From NCBI RefSeq assembly GCF_002234675.1, contig NC_019879.2, forward strand, positions 8,623,325-8,687,324: a stretch of DNA of 64,000 nucleotides, given 5' to 3'. This document shows, piece by piece, positions 31,881 through 45,239 of this stretch (positions are counted from its first letter, which is position 1; every line of letters starts with the position of its first letter). The notes under the pieces were generated by a model, which ran no database searches, had not been told where the DNA came from, and saw nothing but the letters and a program-made list of their open reading frames with translations. Made by a program: the position numbers and the translations under genes. Source of the stretch: Oryzias latipes. Lineage: Eukaryota > Chordata > Actinopteri > Beloniformes > Adrianichthyidae.

Positions 31881-33505
31881 AAAGAAATACACAGAAACCA
31901 AATTTTAAGCTTAATTTTCTCTTAATATGTTCTCCATCATCGAAAAATGCCACAAGAACAGCTGTCTGATAACATTTAGAATAGAGTTGTTTAGTTACAA
32001 CCAGGCTTCCAAACACCTAATGCAAAACACAAAAAACACGTTAGTTTACCTGCAACGGAAGTTTTTTACATCAGAAAAAAAAATCCAAAAGCATAATCTC
32101 AAAAGTGAATGAAATATTTATAGGAAATTGTGCTGATTTGTTGGGGTTTTTGAAGTCACATGAGCTTTCCCCGTCTGCTGATAATGATGTCCTAAAATGA
32201 GCAGTGACTTTCCTCTTCAGCAAACCTTAAACCACAAGTTAAAAAGACCAATACACCCCTAAGTGTTACAGGAAGGCCCCAGAGGACTTGATTTTGACAT
32301 GTGACGGCCTGGGCCCAGATCCACCGTTCACTTGAGAGAGATTATCCCCACGGGTGCCGAAGCATTCCCAGGAAGTGCTGAGTGGGAAGAAGAGAAGGAA
32401 GTTTGGAGATCTCTGCTGAATGCGTTAAAATTGTTGGTTCTGCAGGGGATGGATGGGTGGACGGATGAATAGATGGTTACATCCACTTTCAATTTTCCAC
32501 GACAAAATGTGAACCGTGAATTGCATTTCTTGCAGAAATGCGGTTTAATGCTGCTTAAAAACTGAAGGAAGCATAAGAAGATGAGGATATTATTGATGCT
32601 TGAAGCTAAATTCACAGAAAAATTGAAAATAGCCTTAAAAAATGTAATTAAACTAGCCACCAAATTTGTTGGGAACTTGAATTATTAATAAAACATTAAA
32701 AATGTTTAAAGCGTTGCATAATAAAGTAAGTAAATTATGCTAAAAAAAGGCACCTAAAATGAAAAACTGAAAAAAAGATGATTACAGAATGCCCAATAAT
32801 AACTTGATTCTAAATAGTGGTTCATAAAAGTAATGTAATAAAAGCTTACAAATGCTTAAAAAAACTAAAGAAGGCCACAGAGTATCGGGTTGCTAGGCAG
32901 AATCCTGAATTTGTCATCTGATTAAAGTTGCCTTCCCCTCAAATCGCTTATGCAGGGATTGCCACAAATCTTTATAAAGATTATAATAAAACTGTAAGAA
33001 ACTTTCAGATTAAGTCAACTGGATTTCTAAATATTTTATTAATTTTCCAGAAGATACTGTGGTGTATTTCTTCTTAGCCCTTAAAGATCATGAAGTTATA
33101 AAAAGTTTTAAAGTCTTATTTTATCATTTTTAATAAGCATAGGATCGCCTAATGATTGCGACCCAAAATATTTAAATAAATCAATGCCATGAGCGGTGTT
33201 GTATGGCCCCGGCCGCCACCTGCCCCCGCCCTCGCCACCCATTCTCAACCCGCCCCTCACTGGCAGCTGCTTCGCGCCCCGACTCTTCCCCTTGGCCCCT
33301 GCCACCCTGGTCTGTGAAAGCCGGTGTCTTTAAAAGGCCTATGCCATGCTTTAAGTCTTTCAGAGTAAACTTTATCCATATCTATAATTATCATATCTTA
33401 CCTTTGCCACACTTACAAACATTTTTCAAATGAAATGTGAGTTATTTCTGCAGCTCATTTTCCTACCCGTGAGTAAGACGACTGGATCCCTGAGGGGCTG
33501 CTTCT

Positions 33506-34386
33506 CATGTATGAAGGTAAAAATGCTCCAAGAAGAACGCACTTGTAGATTTGATTTGAGAACTTGTAATATAGAATGTGAAAACTTGTGCATCAAAAAT
33601 CTGCATCTGTGTGTGAAACGCCGAGCCGTCACCTGGGTCCGCCACAGCCACAGGGAACGCGTTGATCTAATCTAATGTATTTTTTTCAAATGTTAATCCA
33701 TATGATTTATAATAAAGCTGCTCAATAGCCCTGGCCCTGTTGTCCTGCTATAACAAAGATGATCTTCCTGTTGACGGTCCGTTCACAGCCGTCTCGCTGC
33801 ATGTCTGCATTTAAAGCACGAAGAGATCAATTCTCATTAAAATGCAGGAAAAAACAATCTTTTTTCTTTAGAAATGCATTTGTGGTTCACTCTCTGTGTT
33901 AATGCAAAATGATTAAGATACTTGCTGTCACATTTGAACGTTTATCAGAAGAGTTATTGTAGCAGGAAGTCCGGATCTCTGAAGACCTTTCTAATTTTAC
34001 CAAGTTCTCCGAGTCCTGCACTCTGATTGGTTGACTCCGCCTCCTCTTACCCTCCCCCCCTAGTTCCATTTTCGGACAAAGATCAGTTTAGACACAGGTT
34101 TCTCGCAAGGAATGTGTCAGAATTCAGAGCCCAGTTGTAGCGCACTTGTGATTTGCGCTAGCAGATTTGAGCACACGCAGAAGCACATTTGAGCAGTTGT
34201 AATCACAGATTTCAAGTTGTAACTCTAAATGAACACATGCAAATGGGAATTTGTCAGTTCACAGCAGACGAGTTTTACACACAGATGCAGATTTTTGATG
34301 CACAAGTTTTCACATTCTATATTACAAGTTCTCAAATCAAATCTACAAGTGTGTTCTTTTTGGAGCATTTTTACCTTCATACTCAT
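33506..34386. repeat. Inverted repeat with arms of about 115 bp
   Basis: Bases 33506-33619 are nearly the reverse complement of 34272-34386. The shared core reads 'gcatcaaaaatctgcatctg' in one arm and its complement in the other. The arms flank about 650 bp. It could be a foldback-type element or two inserted copies. Short open frames in the arms duplicate each other and are not genes. Confidence 0.6.
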
Positions 34387-35224
34387 GTATCAATGTGAGG
34401 ATCTGCTTGCTTTCCTAGCTGGTGGTCAGAGCGCAGGTTTTTAGAGGAGTACTCAGAGATGCGTGAATGGATCAAAATACCGCTTTAGGGTTGTCGTTTT
34501 TGTGAGGAATTGACATTATTCTACATTTTGCATTATACAGGCCCTCTGTAAGTCAAGATAGTGGCCTCTTTTCCAAGGTCAAAGGTCAACACAACTGCGG
34601 TTATTCTTCCAGACCTAATGTGGCGGCATGTGTAAAGTTTTCTTTTCCTGCAATGTACAAAAATCGTCAAATTTCACACTTTACCACAAAATGGCCGCCA
34701 AGCCCTACGCCCTGTGGCCATCCCATAATAATTTCAATTTTTTTCCTTTGGATATCCCGACATGAAGGTTTTGTGTTTCGTTAGTGGATTTTGAAATCTG
34801 TTTTTGAGCCCTATAAGAGAATTTTTTCCCATTCAGTTATTGGATGGTCTATTCCACTGTGATGTCATCAGTTTTTTTTGTTGTTTTTTTCGGGTTTGGT
34901 GGTGGTGCTGGTGTAGTTACCTATGTCAAAACTTTATTTTCAACAGGTACTAGGTGTGTGTACATTTTGGTCAGTTTTGCTCAAAGGCGCAGAAAGTAAG
35001 AAGAATTAATTCAACCTGGTTCTCTTGCAGTTCAGAACTGCTGTGGGACATAACGAAAGGAAGCAAAATAGAAGGAGAAGATGATGTCAGTAAGAACAAG
35101 AAAAGGCGTTGTTGGAGTTAATATAACTGTTATTTTGCAGCAACAACTGTGTTTTCTCCTATAATTCAGTAATTGGCTGTTCTCTGACAATTTCTCTTCG
35201 TCTTTTGTTTCGCCCTTTTTTCCA

Positions 35225-35730
35225 TTGTCGTACTCTTTTCGTCCACTTGGTGGCGCTTGAGTACCGACGGAAAACGGAACTCGGAGCGGAAGCCCGAGCC
35301 AGTGCGGCTGTCCTCCGCGTCTGAAGCGAAGCCGAGAAGGCGCTGAGAGGCTGCGGGCGGGGATTGACGGCAGCCGTACCGGCCGCAGGGTCCGCCGCCC
35401 CCACCTTCTTCGTTAGCCAGTGACTGACACCCCCCGCCCGCCCCTTTCGCCAGAAAAAAAAATCCTCTCGAAGCAGCCAGCCAGCGAGCGCGCGGGGCTC
35501 GCTCCAACCTCGTTACGCAAATTACCGGCGGAGCGGCGCGGCAGTGGGGCCGTTAATGGAGCGTGTGTGCCGCTGGCTTCCGCGCGCCGCTCCCCCCTCC
35601 CCCCCGACTGCACATAATGGGTTATGGGCTAGAGGGACGCATTCACCGGGGAAGCGCTATTACTCACGCGGACACACAAAACGGACTCCGGAGCGCACAG
35701 ACACACCGCCGCCGTGTGCAGCCTGCGAAA
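35225..35730. promoter_or_regulatory. Orphan CpG island
   Basis: About 500 bp of dense CpG (many cgcg, gccgc and ccgcc runs) stands in AT-rich DNA, more than 12 kb from the nearest coding exon in either direction. Open frames on both strands reflect the GC content. On the minus strand a donor-like cgc|gtgagta occurs near 35670. It may be the promoter of a non-coding RNA, a distant 5' exon of mid1ip1, or an unmethylated regulatory island. Confidence 0.6.
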
Positions 35731-36305
35731 AATGCAGACAGGACCAACGCATACTTCTATTTCCTCTTTCATATTTGAACCTTAAAAAACGGAAAATCTC
35801 AGGCTATAAAGCCAGAGCAGCCAGTATTAACATACCTCTGATGTTTTAAGGTAGCACATATTTCATAAAACTACAAAGTCCTGTAAATAATAGGGGTGTT
35901 TTTATTCATTTTACCATTCGATTCATAACGTAACTAGTGGTTGACGATACGATTCATAGTCAATATTGGTGTATTCTTAAGGATCTGATTCACTGACCTA
36001 AAATGGATCCAGGACATCTTCAGTCAAAACTTCAACCAGTGTGACTCAGACATAGATATCTGGATACTGAACAATGCATGTGAAGTTCTCCAGGTATCTT
36101 TGTGTTTTTTGCCAGATAATCAAGAGTAAATTTAATATGTGTACAAACAAACAAGTAAACAAGAATTAATGGCAAATCCATCCATATTTTAGTTTTATAA
36201 AGTTTAGCCCATTGTTGTTTTTCCACATTAAAATGATCCAAGCATTATTATAACATCACACCATAGTAAGGGTGAATAATACACACCTAAAAAGAAGTTT
36301 TGGTG

Positions 36306-36816
36306 GTAGGGATGGGCGATATATCATTACCATTATCGGTATCGGACGATATTTGCGTAATTTGAGTTTATCGGAATCGGTCCGATATTAGAAAATCTAC
36401 AGATATTCCATGTTTTCAGAAACACTTTATTTTTTAAAGGTATACTTATTCCTAATTGAGAATCTTATGTTACAGTCATAGTCAGTAATTGACTGTTTTC
36501 AGGTAAATATTATTTTTTATAGGGATAGATGTTGTTCCTACAAGATCCCTGGCAATGGGGAGCTTTAGTGATAGTTTTAGTGATACTTGTTCCTATGAGA
36601 TCTTTTGCTGTATGTTAAAAAAGTCAAGTACAGTATGATTGTCCAGGAAAAGTTGTGCATTTATAAAGAAACAAAAAGCAAATCTGAACTTTGTGTGACT
36701 ATAGACACTTAAGTATCAGTATCGGCAAATATCTGCTCTTGTCCACAGTTGCAGGGGAAATATCGGTTATCAGTATCAGTTGGAAAAAATTACCGGTATA
36801 TCGGCCCAGGCCTAGT
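36306..36816. mobile_element. Non-autonomous DNA transposon with 'atcggtatcgg' subterminal repeats
   Basis: The left end 'tagggatgggcgatatatca' is an imperfect inverse of the right end 'gtatatcggcccaggccta'. Multiple atcggtatcgg variants lie near each end, typical of transposase-binding arrays in fish hAT-like MITEs. No coding frame. Confidence 0.6.
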
Positions 36817-36835
36817 CACAAGGCCCAAATGTTCT

Positions 36836-37265
36836 GTATCACTTCGATGGCTTTTTTTAAACAAACTTTAGCGTCATCATTTGGACAAAAACAGTAAGAG
36901 GTGAACTTTGTCTCTGAACTGATGCTTTACTTAACCCACCGTGACAATCAGCATAGAGGTCACTTTCCTTTGCTACTGCAGTCGAGGTCGGTTCCGGCTC
37001 AGCCGTTACCATGACAACGCGCTGCACCACGTAATAGTCCGCTTTTTGTGAAAGAGCGATTTAAACCCAAAAAATAAAAAGAATAAAGGACTAAAAATTG
37101 ATTGAATATTTATTTATTTTGTAACGATCATGGTATAATTGGGATAATGGCCTTCAAGGTGTCCATTATCAGAAATGAAAGAACAACATGGGAGCCTGAG
37201 CCGTCCGACGCGTTGCATCCATGTTGTCCGCTAATTTGATCGGGCATTATCCCTAGCGTGTCTCA
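36836..37265. mobile_element. Dispersed element with inverted 'tgtccattatcagaaat' ends, copy 2
   Basis: It is homologous to 5150-5550, sharing 'caaacttt..cgtcatcatttgg' and 'taccatgacaacgcgctgca', and ends in the same 'ggataatgg..gggcattatcc' inverted pair. It sits directly next to the element at 36306-36816. Confidence 0.55.
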
Positions 37266-37904
37266 ATTCAAATAGTAATTTCCAATATCACGTATCATTA
37301 ATTTATTTCAATTTAAAAAGATTTCATGATGGTATAGGTCGATTCAATTAACAACTTGCCTCAGATCGATCTGGATGGATCGTAAGAAATTAAATTGATT
37401 AATCGATTAAGTTGATTAATTGTTGCCCCCCAAGTAAATAGCCAATAAAAAACTTAATATTAGAGTAAACACCATCAGGTATAAATCTGTGTTAGCTATA
37501 ATTGATTGATATTAGTCAGAAACTTTTATTCCTTTTTGTGTTACTAATTCTGTTTTTCATTCACCTGTCATTTAAAGCAGTTTATAAACTGTCTTGTTTA
37601 CATTATAGAAAAAACAAAAAATTGCACCTCCTTAAATTGTTTTAAAATAATTTAAATTAGGCATCTCTCCTTCTGACTACTATTGATTTTATGTTAAAAG
37701 AAATAAAAGCACCTGTAAGAAAGATATTACACATGAGAAAGCTTAATGATGTTTGGCTCTTAGATGAATTTTCAGAATTTACTTAAAATGCATACGGGTT
37801 CATATGACAACCTGTGGGAACATGTGGATTTTTATCATAATCCATTCTTGTCTTGAAGCCTCACTTTGATAAAAAAATAAATTAAAAAATTGTGTTTCTG
37901 TTTT

Positions 37905-38400
37905 TAACAAATTGTTCTAGAATTTTTTTGATAATAGAGGACATATATAAGGAAAATTAAGCTTAAAATTGCATTCAGAAGTAGATGAAAGAATGCAATT
38001 TGAAAAAAGAGCTTATTTGTTTTGTAGAAAATAAAAAAAGCTCTCTGCTCCGATGCATTCCGATGCATCCACTTGCAGACAACTAGATCTGTGTACATCT
38101 TTGTTTTCCTCGTCTGAGCTGGAATCTGGATCAAACTGTTCGGCTGGATAGCTCCAATATTCCTCGCCATTTTTTGCACCTTGCCATGTTAGGTTGGGGG
38201 TGTGCCTAGCTGTAAACTAGCTGGAGAGGGTGAACTCTGAGCAACGGACGGGAAAGGGGGCGGGGCTGCTCCATGCCATCAATGGCAACTTAGAAGCAAA
38301 TTTTTGATGAGCTGCCGCTCTGCAGAAACTTTGTCCTAGAAAACAAAACTGTTTTTTTATTTTATTTTAACTGTAAACGGCATCGCGATTTTTGGACATT
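37905..38400 (+). mobile_element. 'SNIGAIQ' repeat family, near full-length copy
   Basis: It shares 'gaggacatatataaggaaaa', 'gcatccacttgcagacaact', 'catctttgttttcctcgtct' and the 'ctttgtcctagaaaac' end with sister copies. The minus-strand peptide begins MARNIGAIQPNSL and soon diverges. Confidence 0.65.
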
Positions 38401-38819
38401 TGAACAACAACCATGTGTTCTGTTGTTTGTGTTTACTTCTTCATGACTGCCTTCTTCTTTTCTTTTTTCATAATTAAACCACATCTTCAAAGTTTTACGA
38501 GAAAGTTTTCCAACAAGGTGATAAACTGCAGAAATCCCGTCACGTGTCTGAACCACAAATCCACCTCCAAATGTTCTGGCGTCCTGCCACACCTCAGCAG
38601 GATCTGCGTCAACTTTAAAAACACGAAATGTTCTTGCCAAACTGTGATCGAATGACAACTTACTGACATCCTTGCAATTTTTGGCTCCAGCGCAAAGTTC
38701 TTTTTTATTTAAATAAATTGCAACACAATCAATGCTTTCTTCTGCAAAAAAAATCACACATTTATGATATATTTTCCCATTTTCACAGACTTTTTGTTTT
38801 AATTTCCACAACTAAATTT

Positions 38820-41470
38820 GAAAATCAACCATCTCTAACATAGCGAGCTGTCTATTTTCATGACAAAGCAAAATCCTGAAGCTGTGCAAATAAATGCAAC
38901 CTCAGTTTCTATAATAAAACCACAAGCGGACTGCAGGCAGATGGTGATGCACCTGATGAACTGCAGGTGTGCAGATCTGTGGGAACGCTGTTTTGCAGTT
39001 TTTTGCATGCGTGCAGGATTCCGGTTTGCGTTAGCACAATGCTATGAGGACATATGACATCAGCTGCAGATTTTGGCTTGAAGTTTAATGTTGATCTTCC
39101 AGTTCAGACCCAGAGACCTTCACCCCAAGGTCAGAGCGTCACTCAGAAACCTGTCAAATCTGAAAAAGCTTCATTTCAGACCCTCCGGTTTGGGTTAGTG
39201 TGTTAAGTGTTCTGAACAGGTTAGACTTGCTTTGAAGAGAAACCAGAGGAAATTCTTTTCATTTCTAAAATTAACATAGAAGTTTCGGTTTGGATGTTTT
39301 GCATCCGAACAAATCCCGAGAAGCAAAAGACTTTGGAAAGATGAGATCAAAGTGAAGAGTAATTTGATCGGAATGGGCAGCACACAAACACGGATGAGCA
39401 CAGATGTCTCATGGGAACTGTCAGGAATGATAGTGACTGGATTTGTGGCTACAAGGCAACTTATTGAACTTTCAACTCTGCTAGGTTATTAAATATTGTA
39501 AATCCATTTAAATCTGAAGCCTGATAAGAGCAGCAGGAATCCCTAACAAAGGATCCGAAGGGAAAACCAAGCTGCTGCAACAACCCAGTCAAAGTGCAGA
39601 GGTCAGAAGCATGCAGTTTCATCTGTGCACCCAAATAAAAACATACATTTTTGTGAAAACAGGTGCTTGCACTGCCCTGATTTCCAAAATAAAACTACAA
39701 ATGACAGCATGTTCCACTGTATGGGAGTGGAGGAGCAAAAGAAGCAATTCGAAGAAAAGAAAGAAAAAAATAAGCTGTGGTGTTGCAGACATAACTACAA
39801 AATCATTCTGAGAAAAAGACGGCGCCTTAAAAACTATTGATCCTCCTCCCTGTGTGATTAAAGAAGAGACACGGATGGATGTGTGTGATTATACAACTTC
39901 TAAAAACTGAAAGGAGATGAAGTTTGCCAGAAGCTGACAAAAATCTGCAACTATTTCTCTCCGGCTGAGATTGCTCCATTTGTTTCCTTGATGGCGCCTG
40001 TTTTGGGTTGTCAGTTTGTGACCCCAAGTCATCGAGATCACTCTTTTTCCAGTCATCCCTGCCAAACTGGGAAAATGGGTGATCCCTGGTTCCGATCGAC
40101 TGAACCTGCCTGATCTAGTTCATCTGCAGTTTGTAGGGCAGGAATGGCTGGAAAACAAGTAAGGTGGGAGTTCTGAGGTTGAAGGTTGGGCAGCCTGTTG
40201 CATTCCTGTTGGATTTTTCATTTCCACTTTAACATACCAGACTGGAAGTATTCAGGAAAAAAAAGGTGTGTATCTGAGGAATGTTCAGTGAAGAGAACTA
40301 TTGTTGCCAGGCCAAAGAAAAAAAACATTAAATGTATGAGTATGATGAAGTTATGCAACATCATTTGTATTTATGAGTTCCTTCGGCTAAAGTTTGTTTT
40401 ACAACCCCCAGAATCATGGTCTCTATGAATTTTCCTTTGACAAAAATCAGTACACTTGAAGTTTTTTTTATTAAGTATACTTCAATAGAATTATAGTAAC
40501 TATAGACATATAACTGAATATGTCTTTAGACTAAATTGGAACATTTGAAATTTACTATTTTTAGATAAAATATAAAAAGTAAACTTCAAGTATATTGCCT
40601 CACTTTTATAGACTAAGTATACTTGTAGTACACTTAAATTTTTCCTAAAGGTTTCCTCACTGCACTTCTGCTTCGTTTTCACAGAACCCAGAAAAATCTA
40701 TTTTCTCTCCTCATTCAAGGTTGTGAATTGCATCATTAAAAAAACTGTGTACTTTTGCATGTATATGTGAAGCCTTTGGTTTGTACAAGACAGCCTGTGA
40801 TGCTTATCATTTTTTACATTTTATTACACCTGCGGTTTTGCTCTCTGTGATTCACCTGTACGGTATTGGAATGAGTCTTTCATCCCCTTTTACAAAGTGT
40901 TCATTGAAGAAAAAAAGTGCTTAGTGGGACAAATATTCCTAATTTTATTCCATAATCTGACAACTGGTGTCAGGAATGACTTATTGCAAGTAAACATACG
41001 TTTCATCAGCAAGAAACTGTTGTTAATCTCAATAGGTCAGCCAGCTAGCGAGCTAACAAAGAATGTTGCAAATAGAAAAAGTGGCAACGACTTTTTATTT
41101 CTTCGACTTAATTTAGATGACGGAATCACATAATTAAGAGTGAGGTGGCTGTTTAAAGACCTAAGTACCAAAACAATTAACTGCCTGGTACTGGATGGTG
41201 TTACACTATGACGATTGAAAACCTAGGAGTCATTTGACAAGAAAAGGAATCAAGAAATGACGATTTTCCTCTGTATGAAACCAGTAATGTCCTGTCTCAG
41301 TGAGATACAGGGAAGATAACCCTATAGTCTCTTAAACACTGGACTATTTTATTATCAGGCTTTACTTACAGTTCTGTAAAAAGTACTTAGTTGATCCAAA
41401 ATTCTGAAACAGTCTGATAAAGAAAAATGTTGCTTATTCCCTATTTTTCAAATTTTACACTGCATGTTAA
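38820..41470. other. Intergenic DNA without a recognised gene
   Basis: AT-rich sequence. A gggcagcct-type repeat lies at 40055-40195. An AT-rich block at 40440-40640 has facing 'agtatactt' motifs, probably an old MITE. Open frames near 38860-39060 and 39611-39840 have no recognisable domain or codon pattern. Confidence 0.4.
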
Positions 41471-41479
41471 CACCAGTAT

Positions 41480-42246
41480 ATGGTAAATGCGGTACACTTT
41501 TATAGTGCTTTTGTGCTTTCTTTGAATGCTGAAAGCGCTTTAAGCTACATTCTCACCGCCCCTGCCAATGAATGTTCAAGCGTCCACTTCCAATGAAAAG
41601 TCTGTGCAAATGCACATTTTAGGCTTCTGCGTTCAAAACTCTCGCATTCACTCGCAGGTATGCAAGTTTTCATGACCGTTTGTGGGCTCTAGGTACATTG
41701 ACTGTGAGTTTTTAAGTTAAACCAGGTCAAATTTTGAACACTCAGATTTGGCAGTGACGTATGGATGGTGTACTTTTAGTTCCTGGAAGTCCCAATTGTT
41801 TGAAAAGGGATCGTGGTGGAGAAACAATAATTGCAGTTTGTGCCCGGTCAGAATTATATAAGACCCAGTCTTTTGTAAAAGAAAACGTCTTTATTTTATT
41901 TCTAAATGTGAAAGAAAATGTCTGCAGCAAGATTCATGAGATTCACAGAAGCCCCTTCCTCCTAGTCCAGTGTGAACGCAATAGACTGTACGCACATTCA
42001 AGAACCTTCATTTAGCACGTTCTTGTACGCACGTCAAATGCCCGGTGTTTACATAGCTTAATAGTCACAGTCCTCAAACACTGATGGCGGCTCTGCCACT
42101 GAACACTGGAGCCAATCTATAACCACCAAGAGCTTCAAGGGTTTCAGTGTCTTGCCCCCGGACACTTCAACACTTGGGTGGCAAGGCAGGTACTGAACCT
42201 GCAATCTTCTTATCAGAGGTCGGCTACTCTAGCTCTGCACCACAGC
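41480..42246 (-). mobile_element. tRNA-derived SINE-like repeat split by another element
   Basis: The outer parts (41480-41545 and 42080-42246) form a reverse copy of the 13529-13808 family: 'agcgctttaagctac' on the left, and 'agtgtcttgcccccggacac' plus a reversed tRNA-like head on the right. The middle, about 41545-42062, looks like a separate insertion whose ends recur at 29130-29260 and 3355-3420. Confidence 0.55.
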
Positions 42247-42259
42247 TAATAAATCTACG

Positions 42260-45230
42260 AAACCAATCTTGAGTACATGTTTAAAAAATCCAATTGATGT
42301 TTTCCAGATGATCACTTTGCTTTCAAATTAAAGGATTATTCATCGTTCCTTATTTTTTTCTCAAAAATGAAAACTGAATAGGAATCTGATTTGAGGTTTC
42401 TTCCTTGTAGAACCAACTTCCTGTTTAGGTAAGTTTGCAGACACTACTTCTTTCTTTACTTAGAACCTTATTTCTACACAAGACAGTTTTTGGTCTTGGA
42501 GATCCTGATCATGCCTTTCAACTCTCTGAACTGAACAAGCTTGACTGGAGTCAATTCTCATTTTCATTGTACAAGCTGTACTGTGTCTATATTGTAGTGT
42601 TGCATACAAGCATTGGCCTGAAAAAAACATGATTTTGTTTTGTGCACTTCCGCTTTTCTGAAACTTCTGGATAAACAAAATGATTCAGAAAAGCAGACAG
42701 TCTGAGAGTTTGGGATACAGTGTGGATGTTGGTAGAGTGTCCAGCAAGCAGAAAGGAGAAGTAATCCAAGTACAGTAAGTTGTGCCCTTCATCAAAGGAA
42801 CAACGTTTACGGTAGACTAAAGCGTCATCAGTGGCTTTAGTCTTAGTGGTGTTGTGAGCGTGTGAAGACAATTTTGATTTGAGAGAATCAGTCAGAACAA
42901 CATAAAGAAATTGAGTTCCCATATGGATTTTTTTTATATGAAAGAGATGCAGCTGAAAAACACACAAACGGATCCCCCAAACTTCCTGGCATCTACAAGG
43001 AGCAGAAAGACGCTCCTTGTAGATGCCACACTGATGATTCAGCTACGGCCCTTTAAAGTAACACAGCAGGCCTGTCTCCCTCCACCTGCTCACGATGTCA
43101 GGTTTGTTCGCTGCTGTTTCTGCTTCCGCTGTTATTCTAATTGCCGCTGCTGCTGCTTTGCCTCTGGCTTCACGCACTGACACACTTGCCTCCTGCTTCT
43201 CAGCAACATGCCATTGGGATGACAAGTAGCCAAGCAGAGTTCCCACTCAAGCTGCCTGTTCCTCCTCCCCCACCACCTCCCTCTCTTTCTCCTCTCTTCC
43301 TCTCCCCTTTGAAGCCTCTGGGATGAAGATGATGATGATGACACCAGTCGTAATCTGCGGATGCTCCGCTCTTGACATGATGCACGATCGAGAAACCCTC
43401 ACAAACGGATCCGGGTCTCTCTGCTGCATTCAGCCGCGATAAATTTTCTGACATGTGGAGAGGCCCTTATGTGGAGAAAAGATGAAGCTCGTGATAGACA
43501 AGCCCGTTGAGGAAAAGCATGGCCAGAACCCATTTCTGTCTGATCTCTGCTCAGCAGGGGTGCACATTACCTTCTCTGACCTGTTTGTTTACTGAGTGTT
43601 GTAATTTATTTATTTTTCCTTTAGCAAGATCAGGAATCCGCCATAATCTTCAGGGGGACAAACTTTGAACTTGAGATCTTTCTTTCTGAGGCAGGTTAGG
43701 TTTCAAAGACAAGAAAAAATGTGGAAACTTATGACTTATTACAACTTATGATAAAAGAATACTTCCTCGTGTGCTATTTTAACCTTTGATAAGCACATTT
43801 CTTTTAAGTGACAGCTCTTTCATTTGAGTTGATAGTCAGCTTTTTTTCTGCTCCACTCTGGCCCACCTAAAAAAAAACGTGCAAGTGAATCCTGGTGTGG
43901 TTTCACAACAGTGTGAATGCAAACATGCTATTCAGCAGATCAAAAGACTAGACTGAACCAAAAAGAGTACCGTTCTTCTTGGACTATAAGTTGCACTATT
44001 GGGACAAAAGTGAACAACTCCACCAAGCCCAGGGTAATGCGGTCACACTAAACGCAATTTAAGGGTCAAATTCTCGTCTGCTGCCTCTCTTTTGACACAC
44101 GTTAAATTCGCTGCGTGATATTTAACCAAAAATGTACATATTATTTAAATGCTCCCATCGCTCGTGAGAGAAGCTACCGTCAAAAGGGTTTCGCCTTTTC
44201 GGTACATGGAAGTATTAGTCCGAGGGAGAAAATAATAAAAATAAGAATAAAACTAGAGGATCTTTTAATTATTGTGTCAATACAAATAAGGCAAAGGACA
44301 TGATGTTCAGGAGGAGAATGATCAGATTCTCCATGTTGGTTTTGGACTCCACCTGCAGATTACATCATCAACACGTCAGGGGCTAAAGTTCCTGATTTTC
44401 CTTAAGTTGTTGCACTACCCAAAACGTGCTGCGACCAGACCGCCGCCCTGCAGCTGACGCTAAAATTGGGGTGCAGGACCTCTGTTGGCACCTGTACATT
44501 CACCTAACATTGAAACTGGCCACCCCGATGCACAAATTGTGTTGAGGGGTGAATGCAGCATAAAATTTGCAGACCGATAATTCATTTAGTGCCTTAAAAA
44601 TAAGCAGCTCTTTACTAAACCACATTAGGCTATGAGAAATGTTCTACTGTTTGTATAGTTTATAGTCAGATAATTTTTTTCTATTATAGTTGCATAGGGC
44701 CACCCATTCTCAAAGATTAGTTTTTGCTCTTTGGTTAGTTTATCAGCTTTCCCACTGTAGTGAACCACACCCAAATCTACTTGCAAGTGCACTAAGACTT
44801 GTTTTTTGATGGACCAGAGTTAGCTACCGGTTTTTGGTTAAACCATAGTTAAACTTGGCGTTGCACACCCCCAACAACAGGTTAGATGACAAAGCCCGGT
44901 CCATTAAGCGTCTCTGCCGTTCACGGAGCTTCAGTACACAGAACTCCAACAGCCATACAGCCTTACGTAGTCCGCTATTATATATTCATGAGTGGAAAAA
45001 ACCCGCCGAACCGACCCTAAAACCGCCCAAATCATGCATACCCGCCCAAAGCCATTTTTACCCGCAACTTTAGAACCAAAACTGCCCCAATCTGGCAAAA
45101 ACACTGCTGCTAGCTTCGCTTGTAGAAAAAAACACGCTCCCTCCACAGCTAACTGTGACGGTACTTTCTGTTAGGTAGTTAGTCGCTCAGCCCAGTGAAA
45201 ATGTCAGAATAAAAGCATTTCAATCAAAGC
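42260..45230. other. Intergenic DNA; polypyrimidine tract and small hairpin
   Basis: No gene is recognised. A perfect 17-bp-arm inverted repeat lies at 42987-43028, a nearly pure C/T run at about 43254-43312, and a fragment of the tccggactataagt-type mariner terminus at 43968-44005. Open frames at 43043-43454 come from the low-complexity tract. Confidence 0.45.
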
Positions 45231-45239
45231 TTTACTTCC

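Noticed and set aside
35159..35849. Several 65-113 codon frames on both strands
   Set aside because: They result from few stop codons in a CpG island. None has recognisable domains or consistent splice context.
39611..39840. 71-codon frame with several Cys/His, zinc-finger-like
   Set aside because: Cysteine and histidine spacing matches no zinc-finger pattern, and the lysine-rich end is A-rich DNA.
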